64,000 nucleotides of DNA from Comamonas sp. GB3 AK4-5 (GTDB lineage: Bacteria; Pseudomonadota; Gammaproteobacteria; Burkholderiales; Burkholderiaceae_C): NCBI RefSeq assembly GCF_041320665.1, contig NZ_CP166730.1:3720001-3784000 (forward strand), in the 5' to 3' direction. Below the pieces are notes generated by a model. That model was not told the origin of the DNA, did no database searches, and saw only the letters and a program-made list of their open reading frames with translations. Positions 8,742 through 19,335 of this stretch are shown piece after piece (positions within the stretch are counted from its first letter, which is position 1; each line of letters begins with the position of its first letter). Position numbers and translations under genes: made by a program.

Positions 8742-10319
8742 TCATTGTTTTTTGATATTCCAAAACACATTCACCGGCGCATGCAACACGCCGCGGATGT
8801 TTTTGCGGTAAGCACTCAAAACGGTGTATTCACCTATGGGCGCGTAAATCCCGGTTTCCAGCACCTGCTGCTGGATGGCCGCGGCCAGCGACTTGCGCAC
8901 GGGCTCATCCCGGGCTGCCAGGAACTCGGATTTCAGCGACTCCAGCTTGGCATCGGTGGTCCAGCCAAACCAGCCCCGCTCACCATTACCCGTCATGGGC
9001 GCAAAAAACAGCGGATTCATGCTGTCCGCCATCCCCCAGCTGGTGATGAACATATTCCAGCCGCCTTTTTCCACGGGGTCTTTCTTGGCCCGGCGCGTGA
9101 CCAGTGTGGGCCAGTCCATGGTCTGCATATCCACATTGAAGCCGGCCTGCTTGAGCAACTGGGCCATCACCGGAGCCAGCTTGTTGAGCATGGTGAAGTC
9201 CGCAGGATGCATCAGCACCACAGGCTTGCCGTCGTAACCGGCCTCCTGGAGCAAGGCCTTGGCCTTGGCCAGCATCGGGACCCCGGTGAAGTAAGCGTTC
9301 TGGGTGGTGGCGTATTGCGAGCCGCAGGGGTAGATGGAAATGCAGCCGCTGTAGAGGGCCTTGTGCACCTGCTGGGCGCGCATCAGCGCCTCCTGGCTGA
9401 TGGCCATGATGGCGGCCTGGGCCATCTTGGGATTGGTAAAGGGGGGCACCTTGTGGTTCAGGTGCAAGGTGTACGCCCCTTTGGGCAAGGTGGGGTCCAG
9501 CACCACCTGGGCATTGGCCTTGAGCGCGGTGTATTGCTCGGCAGGCACCCACTCGATCATGTCGATCTCACCATTGAGCAGCGCATTGGCCTGGGTCTGG
9601 GCATCCTTGAGAATGACCCACTCCATACGGTCCACATACACCTGCTTTCCACCCGCTGTGCCCGAGGGCGGTTCTGTGCGAGGAATGTATTTGGTGTTTT
9701 TGACATACACCACTTTTTCCCCGGGACGGTACTCATCCTGCTTGAAGATATAGGGGCCCGAGCCCGTGGCATCATCGATCTGCTGGTCCGCAGGTGTGGC
9801 CGCCACGCGCGCCGGCATGATGAAGGGCGGGCTGGATGACGGTTTGCCCAGCGCCTCCCTCACCATGCCGAAAGGCTGCTTGAAAACCATGTGAAAGCTG
9901 CGCTCGCTCAAGGCGTCCATGCGATCGAGTGCCGCCATCATTTTTTGCCCCAGGGGGTCGCGCTGCCCCCAGCGCTGCAGCGAGGCAATCACATCGGCAG
10001 AGGTCACCGGTTTTCCATCATGGAAGGCCAGGCCTTTACGCAAGCTAAAGCGCCAGATCTGCCCATCCTCGCTGACCTCGTACTGGTCCACCATCTGGGG
10101 CTGTACCCGGCCTTGCGCATCCACGCCAAACAAGGTGTCGTAGACGTTGTAGCCGTGATTACGCGTCACAAAAGCCGTGGTCCAGATGGGGTCCAGGATC
10201 TTCAAATCCGCCTGCGGCACCACCCGCAGCACCTTGGCCCCGTCCTGGGCAATGACTGCGCTTCCCCAGGCCAAGATCAACCCTGCCACGAGCTGCGAGA
10301 GCTTTAGGTTTTTTCGCAT
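8742..10319 (-). CDS. Peptide ABC transporter substrate-binding protein
   Basis: About 525 aa from the ATG at 10319. A Sec signal peptide is visible (MRKNLKLSQLVAGLILAWG, cleavage near AVIAQ). The mature part is an SBP_bac_5 family protein: VLRVVPQADLKILDPIW near the N-terminus, GLAFHDGKPVTSADVIASL, and GSGPYIFKQDEYRPGEKV. It binds peptides or similar solutes in the periplasm and feeds the permeases encoded downstream. Two other in-frame ATGs lie 2 and 5 codons upstream; the chosen one has AAAGG at suitable spacing. Confidence 0.92.
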   Translation of the reverse strand: MRKNLKLSQLVAGLILAWGSAVIAQDGAKVLRVVPQADLKILDPIWTTAFVTRNHGYNVYDTLFGVDAQGRVQPQMVDQYEVSEDGQIWRFSLRKGLAFHDGKPVTSADVIASLQRWGQRDPLGQKMMAALDRMDALSERSFHMVFKQPFGMVREALGKPSSSPPFIMPARVAATPADQQIDDATGSGPYIFKQDEYRPGEKVVYVKNTKYIPRTEPPSGTAGGKQVYVDRMEWVILKDAQTQANALLNGEIDMIEWVPAEQYTALKANAQVVLDPTLPKGAYTLHLNHKVPPFTNPKMAQAAIMAISQEALMRAQQVHKALYSGCISIYPCGSQYATTQNAYFTGVPMLAKAKALLQEAGYDGKPVVLMHPADFTMLNKLAPVMAQLLKQAGFNVDMQTMDWPTLVTRRAKKDPVEKGGWNMFITSWGMADSMNPLFFAPMTGNGERGWFGWTTDAKLESLKSEFLAARDEPVRKSLAAAIQQQVLETGIYAPIGEYTVLSAYRKNIRGVLHAPVNVFWNIKKQ

Positions 10320-10702
10320 TGCCATGCCTTTCATGAAAGACAGAACGGATGGAGCCTGCCTTGCAGGCCTGCGGTCATGCACCCCGACCGCTGCACTGCA
10401 AACGCCTGCATATTTCATACCTGCTTTTTGCCGCCCACATAACAACAGCAAGCGCACACTTTTTATTTTTCTATTTCAGAAAGCGAGCGAGAGAACGTCG
10501 CCATATTCTTTCAGAAACAAATAACGTAAGTGCTTACCCACACAAAAAACACGGCATGACTAACCCCAGGAATCGCTTCGTAAACTGACGCGGCTTGCAT
10601 GCCTATCGTGCGCCCAGGACATGCGCCAGCGCGCAGCCTCCGTGAACGCTCGCAGCCGCCATGACGCGTTCAGTCTCTTCACCTCCACCACAAGGAAGCC
10701 AG
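10320..10702. other. Divergent intergenic region without a gene
   Basis: This stretch separates the minus-strand peptide transporter operon from the plus-strand DUF1080 gene. It contains A+T-rich runs around 10440-10560, where promoters for both directions are expected, but I see no convincing -35/-10 pair and no coding sequence. Confidence 0.5.
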
Positions 10703-11467
10703 ATGTCCATGCGCTCCTCCTGGATCGCCACCAGCTTGGCATGCGCCACCCTGGTGGCCTGTAGCAGCCCCGGCTCAGTGCCCATGCCCACAGCGCAGGC
10801 CACACCCCGCACCGTCATGCCCAGTGCATCGCCTGGGGCACCTCCATCGGATGCCATCGTGCTGTTTGATGGCCGCAACCTCAGCCTGTGGGAGGCATCC
10901 AAGGACCATGCACCGGCCCAGTGGAGCGTGCATGACGGCGTGGTCACCGTCAACAAGTCCGCTGGCAATATCCAGACCCGGCAGCATTTCACAAACTACC
11001 AGTTGCACCTGGAATGGCGTGTGCCCGAGGACATCAGCGGAGAAGGCCAGGCACGCGGCAACAGCGGTCTTTTCCTCGCCTCGACCGGGCCCAAGGACGA
11101 AGGCTATGAAATCCAGATCCTGGACTCCTGGCAGCACAGCACCTATGTCAACGGCCAGGCCGCGAGCGTGTACAAGCAAGCGCCACCGCTGGTGAATGCC
11201 ATGCTGCCGCCAGGGCAATGGCAGCGCTATGACGTGGTATGGACCGCGCCGGTATTCACCGCCCAGGGCACGCTGCAATCACCGGCTTACGTCACGCTGC
11301 TACACAACGGCGTGCTGGTGCAAAACCACACCCAGTTGGCGGGCGAGACGCTGTTCCAAGGCGAGCCCAGCTACAAACCCCATGGCGCAGCCCCCATCAA
11401 GCTGCAGGCCCATGGCGATCCCTCGGAGCCCATCAGCTTCCGCAATATCTGGGTGCGCCCGCTCTAA
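10703..11467 (+). CDS. DUF1080 / 3-keto-disaccharide hydrolase-domain lipoprotein
   Basis: 254 aa from the ATG at 10703, preceded by AAGGAAG. The N-terminus has a lipobox LVAC followed by a Ser/Pro-rich linker. The rest is a DUF1080 beta-jelly-roll domain, recognised by LFDGRNLSLWEASKD, WRVPEDISGEGQARGNSG, YEIQILDSWQHSTYVNGQAA and FRNIWVRPL. Family members hydrolyse 3-keto-sugars or bind carbohydrates; the substrate here is unknown. The TAA stop codon is also the first triplet of the 272 bp repeat that follows. Confidence 0.85.
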   Translation: MSMRSSWIATSLACATLVACSSPGSVPMPTAQATPRTVMPSASPGAPPSDAIVLFDGRNLSLWEASKDHAPAQWSVHDGVVTVNKSAGNIQTRQHFTNYQLHLEWRVPEDISGEGQARGNSGLFLASTGPKDEGYEIQILDSWQHSTYVNGQAASVYKQAPPLVNAMLPPGQWQRYDVVWTAPVFTAQGTLQSPAYVTLLHNGVLVQNHTQLAGETLFQGEPSYKPHGAAPIKLQAHGDPSEPISFRNIWVRPL

Positions 11468-11737
11468 GAACGTGTTCAATGTCTCTACGCAGGCGCGTTG
11501 GAACGCAATCGGGATGAGTTCGAAGTGATGGAGCGCAGCTTGCACCCGTGTGCAAGCAAGCTTCAGCGCGAAGAAATCGCCCGATTTCGCTCCAACCCGA
11601 AGGGCCAGTGCCTTTGCGGGCGATCTACTGTGTTGCGAATCCTCGCAATAGCACGGCTATTGCTGCGGTGTCGCGCCTTGTATCCCAATCCCGCAAAGAC
11701 GCTGGCGCGCCGCGAGGAGACTTTGAACACGTTCTAA
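11466..11737 (+). repeat. 272 bp element with terminal inverted repeats, copy 1
   Basis: The ends are AGAACGTGTTCAATGTCTC and its near-exact inverse complement (one mismatch) closing at about 11735. Internal hairpins include GCTTGCACCCGTGTGCAAGC and GCAATAGCACGGCTATTGC. A second copy of equal length lies inverted at 34519-34790, and a fragment of one end occurs at 44068-44093. No transposase is encoded. It resembles a miniature inverted-repeat element or a large mobile palindrome. Confidence 0.8.
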
Positions 11738-11970
11738 ACGCGTTTTGGCGCGCAAGGCCGGCCCTGGGCAGGGCCCGCCTTGCGCTTTGCAACATTCTGA
11801 TGCCCGGGCTTTCCCGCAGCGCGGGCGCTCTCCATGCTTGCACCATTTCGGGGCCGTCTACACTGGCCCGACACTTGCTCGCCTGCAACGCCATGACGGT
11901 GCAGGCCTGCAGCCTGAAGGGCGTGCAGCGCCGTCTGCCCCCTCAATCCCTTGTGTGAAAAGGAGACAGC

Positions 11971-13770
<1,800 letters not shown>

Positions 13771-13803
13771 GCCTGCACAGCCGGCCTTGTGCCGACTTCC
13801 CAT

Positions 13804-13834
13804 GCCGCGCCTTGAGCGCGGCTTTTTTATGCAT
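13804..13834 (+). terminator. Rho-independent terminator after ggt
   Basis: The hairpin GCCGCGC-CTTGA-GCGCGGC is followed by a T6 run, 34 bp after the ggt stop codon. Confidence 0.9.
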
Positions 13835-13892
13835 GCGGCATGTCGGACCCCGTGGATTTCCCCTATTCCTTATGCGCCATTGTTTGCAGAAA

Positions 13893-13903
13893 TTGTATAC
13901 AAA
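13893..13903 (+). promoter_or_regulatory. GntR-type operator upstream of the gntR-puuE operon
   Basis: TTGTATACAAA, a perfect 10 bp palindrome plus one A, lies 18-28 bp upstream of the regulator's start codon. Its place at the head of the operon that begins with the GntR gene suggests autoregulation. Confidence 0.75.
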
Positions 13904-13920
13904 GCAAATGACGAGTCGCT

Positions 13921-14610
13921 ATGATGAACCCAATGGACAACTCCACCACCAGCACCATCGCCGACGCGCTGACCCGCGCCATCGTCGAACACAAACTGCT
14001 GCCCGGCACCAAGCTGGCCGAGCAAAAACTGGCCGATCACTTTGGTGTCTCCCGCACCCTGGTGCGCCAGGCCTTGTTTACCCTGTCCCAAAACCGCCTG
14101 GTCACGCTGGAGCCGGCGCGGGGAGCCTTTGTCAGCACCCCGTCTGTGGAAGAGGCCAAACAGGTCTTTGCCGTGCGCTCCATGCTGGAAAGCGAGATGA
14201 CCCGCGCCTTTGTGCGCCAGGTCACGCCCGCGCAGATCAAAAGCCTCAAGGCCCATATCGCCGCGGAAAAGAAAGCCATGACCGGCAACGATGTCGGCCA
14301 GCGCACCGAGCTGCTGGGCGATTTCCACGTGGTGATGGCCGCACTCATGGGCAACCAGGTGCTGGCCATGCTGCTGGGCGATCTGATCTCGCGCTGCGCA
14401 CTGATCACGCTGATGTACCAGAGCACCAGTGCGGCCGAACACTCGCATGAAGAGCATGAGGCCATCGTCCAGGCCCTGGCCCGCAAGGACGAAGCCACCG
14501 CAGTACGCCTGATGCAAGAGCATCTTTTGCATGTGGAGCAAGGCCTGACCTTTGACCGCGACCTGCCCAGCAGCGACCTGTCCATGGCCCTGTCCTCCGT
14601 CACTCCCTGA
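13921..14610 (+). CDS. GntR/FCD family transcriptional regulator of purine catabolism (predicted)
   Basis: 229 aa. The N-terminal winged helix (about residues 10-75) contains AEQKLADHFGVSRTLVRQAL; the C-terminal all-helical FCD ligand-binding domain (about 80-215) contains the metal-ligand type His residues in GDFHVVM and HEEHEAIVQAL. It is the first gene of a run with puuE 15 bp downstream and uraD/allC next. Five TTGTATACAA-like palindromes lie before this gene and before puuD, uraH and both permease genes, so it is the natural candidate regulator. The effector is unknown; a purine or ureide is expected. Confidence 0.9.
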   Translation: MMNPMDNSTTSTIADALTRAIVEHKLLPGTKLAEQKLADHFGVSRTLVRQALFTLSQNRLVTLEPARGAFVSTPSVEEAKQVFAVRSMLESEMTRAFVRQVTPAQIKSLKAHIAAEKKAMTGNDVGQRTELLGDFHVVMAALMGNQVLAMLLGDLISRCALITLMYQSTSAAEHSHEEHEAIVQALARKDEATAVRLMQEHLLHVEQGLTFDRDLPSSDLSMALSSVTP

Positions 14611-14625
14611 TTTTCTACCCACGCC

Positions 14626-15585
14626 ATGACCTACGACGCCACCGCCCCCTACCCCCGCGATCTTGTTGGCTACGGCCGCCAGCAGCCCCATGCGCAATGG
14701 CCTGCCCAGGCCCGCGTGGCGGTGCAGTTCGTGCTGAACTACGAGGAAGGTGGCGAAAACCATGTGCTGCACGGCGATGCTGGCAGCGAGCAATTCCTGT
14801 CCGAGCTGTTCAACCCGGCCGCCTACCCCGCGCGCCATATGAGCATGGACGGCATTTATGAATACGGCTCGCGCGCCGGCGTGTGGCGCATATTGCGCGA
14901 GTTTGAAAAGCGCGGCCTGCCGCTGACCGTGTTCGGCGTGGCCACGGCCTTGCAAAAGCACCGCGAGCTGGCCCAGGCCTTTGACCAGTTGGGTCACGAG
15001 GTGGCCTGCCACGGCCTGAAGTGGATCCACTACCAGAACGTGCCCGAAGAGATCGAGCGTGCGCACATGGCCCAGTGCATGGAGATTTTTGAAGACATTT
15101 ACGGCCATGACGGCGACCACGGCCTGGGCTGGTACACCGGCCGCGACAGCCCCAACAGCCACCGCCTGGTGGCCGATGACGGCCGCTTTGCCTACGACAG
15201 CGACTACTACGGCGACGACCTGCCATTCTGGATGAAGCTGGCCAAGACCGATGGCAGCCTCCACCACCAGCTCATCGTGCCCTATACGCTGGATGTCAAC
15301 GATATGCGCTTTGCCCTGCCCCAGGGCTATTCGCATGCAGACCCGTTCTTTCAGTACATGAAGGACACGTTTGACACCCTGTATGCCGAGGGTGACCCCA
15401 GTGGTGAAAACGCCCCCAAGATGATGAGCATAGGCATGCACTGCCGCCTGCTGGGCCGCCCCGGCCGCATCACCGCGCTGCAGCGTTTCCTGGACCATAT
15501 CCAAAGCCACAGCAACGTCTGGGTGTGCCGCCGCATCGACCTGGCCCGGCACTGGGCCCAGCGCTTTCCCACACCGACGCTTTGA
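14626..15585 (+). CDS. puuE: Allantoinase PuuE (polysaccharide-deacetylase fold)
   Basis: 319 aa. It matches the PuuE family, a NodB-type deacetylase fold used as allantoinase and unrelated to the amidohydrolase AllB. Visible landmarks are RDLVGYGRQQPHAQWP at the start, NYEEGGENHVLHGD, VFGVATALQKHRELA, GHEVACHGLKWIHYQN, GWYTGRDSPNSHRL and SIGMHCRLLGRPGR. It converts allantoin to allantoate, the substrate of the AllC domain encoded next. It begins 15 bp after the GntR gene, so both are co-transcribed. Confidence 0.95.
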   Translation: MTYDATAPYPRDLVGYGRQQPHAQWPAQARVAVQFVLNYEEGGENHVLHGDAGSEQFLSELFNPAAYPARHMSMDGIYEYGSRAGVWRILREFEKRGLPLTVFGVATALQKHRELAQAFDQLGHEVACHGLKWIHYQNVPEEIERAHMAQCMEIFEDIYGHDGDHGLGWYTGRDSPNSHRLVADDGRFAYDSDYYGDDLPFWMKLAKTDGSLHHQLIVPYTLDVNDMRFALPQGYSHADPFFQYMKDTFDTLYAEGDPSGENAPKMMSIGMHCRLLGRPGRITALQRFLDHIQSHSNVWVCRRIDLARHWAQRFPTPTL

Positions 15586-15593
15586 ATAAAAAA

Positions 15594-15628
15594 AGCCTCC
15601 AGCGCTTGGTACATCTGCGCTGGAAGCT
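15594..15628 (+). promoter_or_regulatory. Hairpin between puuE and uraD/allC
   Basis: TCCAGCGC pairs with GCGCTGGA across an 11-base loop. The run of A bases lies before it and no long T run follows, so it is more likely an mRNA processing or attenuation hairpin inside the operon than a full terminator. The RBS AGGAGA of the next gene starts 12 bases later. Confidence 0.5.
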
Positions 15629-15649
15629 CATATTTTGATAGGAGACACC

Positions 15650-17419
15650 ATGGCCTTGACCCTGGAACAACTCAACGCAGCGCCCGCAGAGCAAGCCGTG
15701 GCCCTGCTGGACGGCCTGTACGAACATTCCCCCTGGATTGCCGCCGCTGCGCTGGCCCAACGCCCCTTCCAATCCCTGGCCCATCTCAAGCACGCCATGG
15801 TGCAGGTGCTGGCCCAAGCCTCTGCGCAGTCGCAGCTGGAGCTGATCCGCGCCCACCCGGAACTGGCAGGCAAGGCCATGGTCGCCCAATCGCTCACGGC
15901 CGAATCCACCAATGAGCAGAACAAGGCCGGGCTGACGGCCTGCACGCCCCAAGAATTCGCCCGCATCCAGCAGCTCAACGCCGACTACAACGCCCGCTTT
16001 GGCTTTCCCTTCATCCTGGCCGTGCGCGGCCCGCGCGGTACAGGCCTTGCCAAGCAGGAGATCATCGACAGCTTTGCGCGCCGCCTGGCCAACCACCCCG
16101 ACTTTGAGCGCGCCGAGGCGCTGCGCAACATCCACCGCATTGCCGAAATCCGCCTGAACGACAAGTTCGGCTACGAGCCCCTGCTGGGCCATGACGTATG
16201 GGACTGGCAGGAAAAACTCAGCGCCCACACCGACCCCGGCTATGCCGAGCTGGGCCAGCTCACCGTCACCTACCTCACCGACGCCCACCGCGCCTGCGCC
16301 CAGCGCATCAGCCACTGGATGCGCGACTGCGGCTTTGACGAGGTCGAAATCGACGCCGTGGGCAATGTGGTGGGCCGCTACCACCCCGCCAAGGAAAGCG
16401 GGAAATACCTGCTCACTGGCAGCCATTACGACACCGTGCGCAACGGCGGAAAATACGATGGCCGCCTGGGCATCTTCGTGCCCATGGCCTGCGTGCGCGA
16501 ACTGCACCGCGCCGGCAAGCGCCTGCCTTTTGGCATCGAGGTGGTGGGCTTTGCCGAGGAGGAAGGCCAGCGCTACAAGGCCACCTTCCTGGGCTCGGGT
16601 GCGCTGATTGGCGACTTCAAGCCCGCATGGCTGGACCAGCAGGACGCCGACGGCATCACCATGCGCGAAGCCATGCAGCATGCCGGCCTGTGCATTGACG
16701 ACATTCCCAAGCTGCAGCGCGATCCGGCCCACTATCTGGGCTTTGTCGAGGTGCATATCGAGCAGGGCCCGGTGCTCAACGAGCTGGACATTCCCCTGGG
16801 CGTGGTCACCTCCATCAATGGCGGCGTGCGCTATAGCTGCGAGATGCTGGGCACGGCCAGCCACGCAGGCACCACGCCCATGAACCGCAGGCGCGATGCC
16901 GCTCTGGGCGTGGCCGAACTGGGCCTGTATATGGAACAGCGCGCTGCGCAAGACGGCGACAGCGTGGCCACCATCGGCATGCTGCAAGTGCCCAACGGCT
17001 CCATCAATGTGGTGCCGGGCCGCTGCCTGTTCAGCATGGACATGCGCGCGCCCACCGATGCCCAGCGCGACGCCATGGTCCAAGACGTGCTGGCCAAACT
17101 GGAAGAAATTGCCCTGCGCCGTGGCCTGCAATACCAAACCGAGCTGGCCATGCAAGCCGCCGCAGCCCCCAGCGCACCGGCCTGGCAGGCCCGCTGGGAA
17201 AAGGCCGTGAAAGCCCTGGGCGTGCCGCTGCACCGCATGCCCAGCGGCGCCGGCCACGACGCCATGAAGCTGCATGAAATCATGCCCCAGGCCATGCTGT
17301 TCACCCGCGGACTGAACAGCGGCATCAGCCACAACCCGCTGGAGTCCACCACCAGCGACGACATGCAGCTGGCCGTTGACGCCTTCAGCCATGTGCTGGA
17401 GCAGCTGGCTGCCGGATAA
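15650..17419 (+). CDS. Fused OHCU decarboxylase (UraD) / allantoate amidohydrolase (AllC)
   Basis: 589 aa from the ATG at 15650 with AGGAGA upstream. Residues 1 to about 165 are an OHCU decarboxylase domain with the catalytic His69 in IRAHPELAG and the NARFGFPFILAV strand. From about 175 on it is an M20-type allantoate amidohydrolase: GSHYDTVRNGGKYDGRLGI, VGFAEEEGQRY, GFVEVHIEQGPVLN, ASHAGTTPMNRRRDA and NSGISHNPLESTTSDDM. The two activities are not consecutive: decarboxylation yields S-allantoin, PuuE opens it, then the AllC half releases ammonia from allantoate. This fusion is known in betaproteobacteria. A domain linker is visible near DVWDWQEKLSAH. Confidence 0.95.
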   Translation: MALTLEQLNAAPAEQAVALLDGLYEHSPWIAAAALAQRPFQSLAHLKHAMVQVLAQASAQSQLELIRAHPELAGKAMVAQSLTAESTNEQNKAGLTACTPQEFARIQQLNADYNARFGFPFILAVRGPRGTGLAKQEIIDSFARRLANHPDFERAEALRNIHRIAEIRLNDKFGYEPLLGHDVWDWQEKLSAHTDPGYAELGQLTVTYLTDAHRACAQRISHWMRDCGFDEVEIDAVGNVVGRYHPAKESGKYLLTGSHYDTVRNGGKYDGRLGIFVPMACVRELHRAGKRLPFGIEVVGFAEEEGQRYKATFLGSGALIGDFKPAWLDQQDADGITMREAMQHAGLCIDDIPKLQRDPAHYLGFVEVHIEQGPVLNELDIPLGVVTSINGGVRYSCEMLGTASHAGTTPMNRRRDAALGVAELGLYMEQRAAQDGDSVATIGMLQVPNGSINVVPGRCLFSMDMRAPTDAQRDAMVQDVLAKLEEIALRRGLQYQTELAMQAAAAPSAPAWQARWEKAVKALGVPLHRMPSGAGHDAMKLHEIMPQAMLFTRGLNSGISHNPLESTTSDDMQLAVDAFSHVLEQLAAG

Positions 17420-17444
17420 CCACCGCCGACAAGAGACAAACACC

Positions 17445-18719
17445 ATGACCCCAAACCGCCAAGCCACCTATGCCGCGCTGGACGCGTGGATCGACCAGCA
17501 TTTCGACGAGCAGGTGCAGTTTCTCCAGGCCCTGGTCCAAGTACCTACCGACACGCCACCGGGCAACAACGCCCCGCATGCCGAGCGCACGGCCGCGCTG
17601 ATACAGGCCTTTGGCTTTGATGCCGAAAAGCACGTGGTGCCTGCGCAAGAGGTCAAGGACTACGGCATGGAGTCCATCACCAACCTCATCGTGCGCCGGC
17701 CCTATGGCCAGCCCGGCAGCGGCAAGACCATTGCCCTGAACGCCCACGGCGATGTGGTGCCTCCCGGTGAAGGCTGGAGCAAAGACCCCTATGGCGCCCA
17801 GATCGAGGGCGGCAAGATGTATGGCCGCGCCACGGCCGTGAGCAAGAGCGACTTCTCCACCTTCACCTTTGCCGTGCGCGCCCTGGAGGCCGTGGCCAAG
17901 CCCGCCAAGGGCGCGGTGGAGCTGCACTTCACCTACGACGAGGAATTTGGCGGTGAACTGGGCCCGGGTTGGTTGCTGAAAAAAGGGCTGACAAAACCCG
18001 ATCTGATGGTGGCCGCCGGCTTCAGCTACGAAGTGGTCACCGCCCACAACGGCTGCCTGCAGATGGAAGTCACCGTGCACGGCAAGATGGCCCATGCCGC
18101 CGTGCCCCACACCGGCGTCGACGCCCTGCAGGGTGCCGTGACCATCATGAGTGCGCTGTATGCCGAGAACACGAAGTACCAGCAGATCACATCCAAGGTG
18201 CCTGGCATCAAGCACCCCTATCTCAACATCGGCCGCATCGAAGGCGGTACCAACACCAATGTGATCCCCGGCAAGGTGGTGCTCAAGCTGGACCGCCGCA
18301 TGATCCCCGAAGAAAAGCCGGCCGAAGTGGAAGCCAGCATACGCGCCGTGATCGCCCAGGCCGTGGAGGCCTTCAACCGCCAGCACGGCTACCAAGGCGA
18401 AGACGCGGTGCGCGTGGACATCAAACGCCTGCTGCTGGCCAACGCCATGACGCCGCTGCCGGGCAACGCCCCGCTGGTGGATGCTATCCAGACCCATGGC
18501 GAAGCCGTGTTTGGTGAAAAGCCGCCCGCCGTGGGCACGCCGCTGTACACCGATGTGCGTCTGTATGTGGAGCGCGGCATTCCCGGTGTGATCTACGGCG
18601 CCGGCCCCCGCACCGTGCTGGACAGCCATGCCAAGCGCGCCGACGAGCGCCTGGAACTGGAAGACCTGCGCCGCGCCACCAAGGTGGTGGCACGTTCGCT
18701 GGTGGATTGGTTGGGGTAA
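17445..18719 (+). CDS. M20 family amidohydrolase/deacylase, unusual metal site
   Basis: 424 aa. It has ALNAHGDVVPPGEGWSKDP (first metal His and Asp), the catalytic pair in TYDEEFGGELGPGW, a dimerisation-domain segment KMAHAAVPHTGVDALQGA, and a C-terminal metal-type His in TVLDSHAKRADERLEL. At the usual G-R-G-x-x-D-x-K-G position it reads GRATAVSKSDF, so the bridging Asp is Val, with an Asp three residues later. It starts 25 bp after uraD/allC and is probably in the same operon, which suggests a ureide-type amide substrate such as ureidoglycine or ureidoglycolate. That is inference; the family also holds peptidases and N-acyl amino acid deacylases. Confidence 0.75.
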   Translation: MTPNRQATYAALDAWIDQHFDEQVQFLQALVQVPTDTPPGNNAPHAERTAALIQAFGFDAEKHVVPAQEVKDYGMESITNLIVRRPYGQPGSGKTIALNAHGDVVPPGEGWSKDPYGAQIEGGKMYGRATAVSKSDFSTFTFAVRALEAVAKPAKGAVELHFTYDEEFGGELGPGWLLKKGLTKPDLMVAAGFSYEVVTAHNGCLQMEVTVHGKMAHAAVPHTGVDALQGAVTIMSALYAENTKYQQITSKVPGIKHPYLNIGRIEGGTNTNVIPGKVVLKLDRRMIPEEKPAEVEASIRAVIAQAVEAFNRQHGYQGEDAVRVDIKRLLLANAMTPLPGNAPLVDAIQTHGEAVFGEKPPAVGTPLYTDVRLYVERGIPGVIYGAGPRTVLDSHAKRADERLELEDLRRATKVVARSLVDWLG

Positions 18720-18721
18720 AT

Positions 18722-18965
18722 AAGCCCCCCTAAGTCGCCTACGGCGCCTTCCCCCCAGGGGGACGACAGCCTCGCTGCGGGGCGACCCTTGCTCGCTGTC
18801 TGCTGGCCTGGGTCGCGCCAGTTTTCATGTGCAGGGGATCTGGAGCTTGGCCCCAGCTCTTCGCTCGCTACGCTGCGCGGGCAGGGGGATGACACCGGCG
18901 CGGCGGGGCGGCCCTTGCGCGGTGTCTCTGGCCTGGGGCGCGCCAGTTTCGTACGCTGTGCTCTG
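18722..18965 (+). repeat. Stop-codon-proximal dispersed repeat, copy B (double)
   Basis: It starts two bases after the M20 gene's stop codon with CCCCCCTAAGTCGCC, GGCGCC and CCCCCCAGGGGG, and includes a first tail near 18815. A second copy of the GC-rich middle and tail (GGCGCGGCGGGGCGGCC to GGCGCGCCAGTTTCGT) follows at about 18895-18950. The double structure suggests a partial duplication within the repeat. Confidence 0.75.
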
Positions 18966-19259
18966 ATCTTGCACCCTCTCCCGCTTGCGGGAGAGGGAAG
19001 GAGTCAAGACTCATCGCCCCGAAGTCCTGCAAACGCTTGATCTTCCAGCACAGGTAGCTCACTGAATAGGAGCGCCGCAGACAAAAAATAGGCTGGCCCG
19101 CCCTCTGCCGCGAGGAGATCGCAAACACGCGCTGACCGCATTCGGCGGCCCTTGTGATGCACTCGCCACTGCACGCTCGCCCTTGCGCAAAAAACCGTGC
19201 GAACTGCGACCAGATGTCGGAAATCTGGCAGCTGATTCCCTGATGGATAGTACTCACTT
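18966..19259. other. Intergenic stretch before the NCS1 permease
   Basis: It contains a small hairpin CCCTCTCCCGC-TT-GCGGGAGAGGG at about 18973-18996, which could end transcription entering from the left. No coding sequence is convincing. The regulatory site for the permease begins at 19260. Confidence 0.5.
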
Positions 19260-19271
19260 TTTGTATACAAA
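19260..19271 (+). promoter_or_regulatory. GntR-type operator upstream of the NCS1 permease
   Basis: TTTGTATACAAA is a perfect 12 bp palindrome. It ends 64 bp before the GTG start chosen for the permease and lies inside a longer open frame, which argues for the downstream GTG as the true start. Confidence 0.75.
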
Positions 19272-19335
19272 TAGCAAGGTCAATTCGCGCAATCCTGCCG
19301 TTCTCCCCCTCGGCATCTGCAACAAGGAGCCTTCT

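Noticed and set aside
13870..15552. 560-codon minus-strand open frame opposite gntR and puuE
   Set aside because: No domain, His/Gly/Val-rich antisense composition; the plus-strand genes are well supported.
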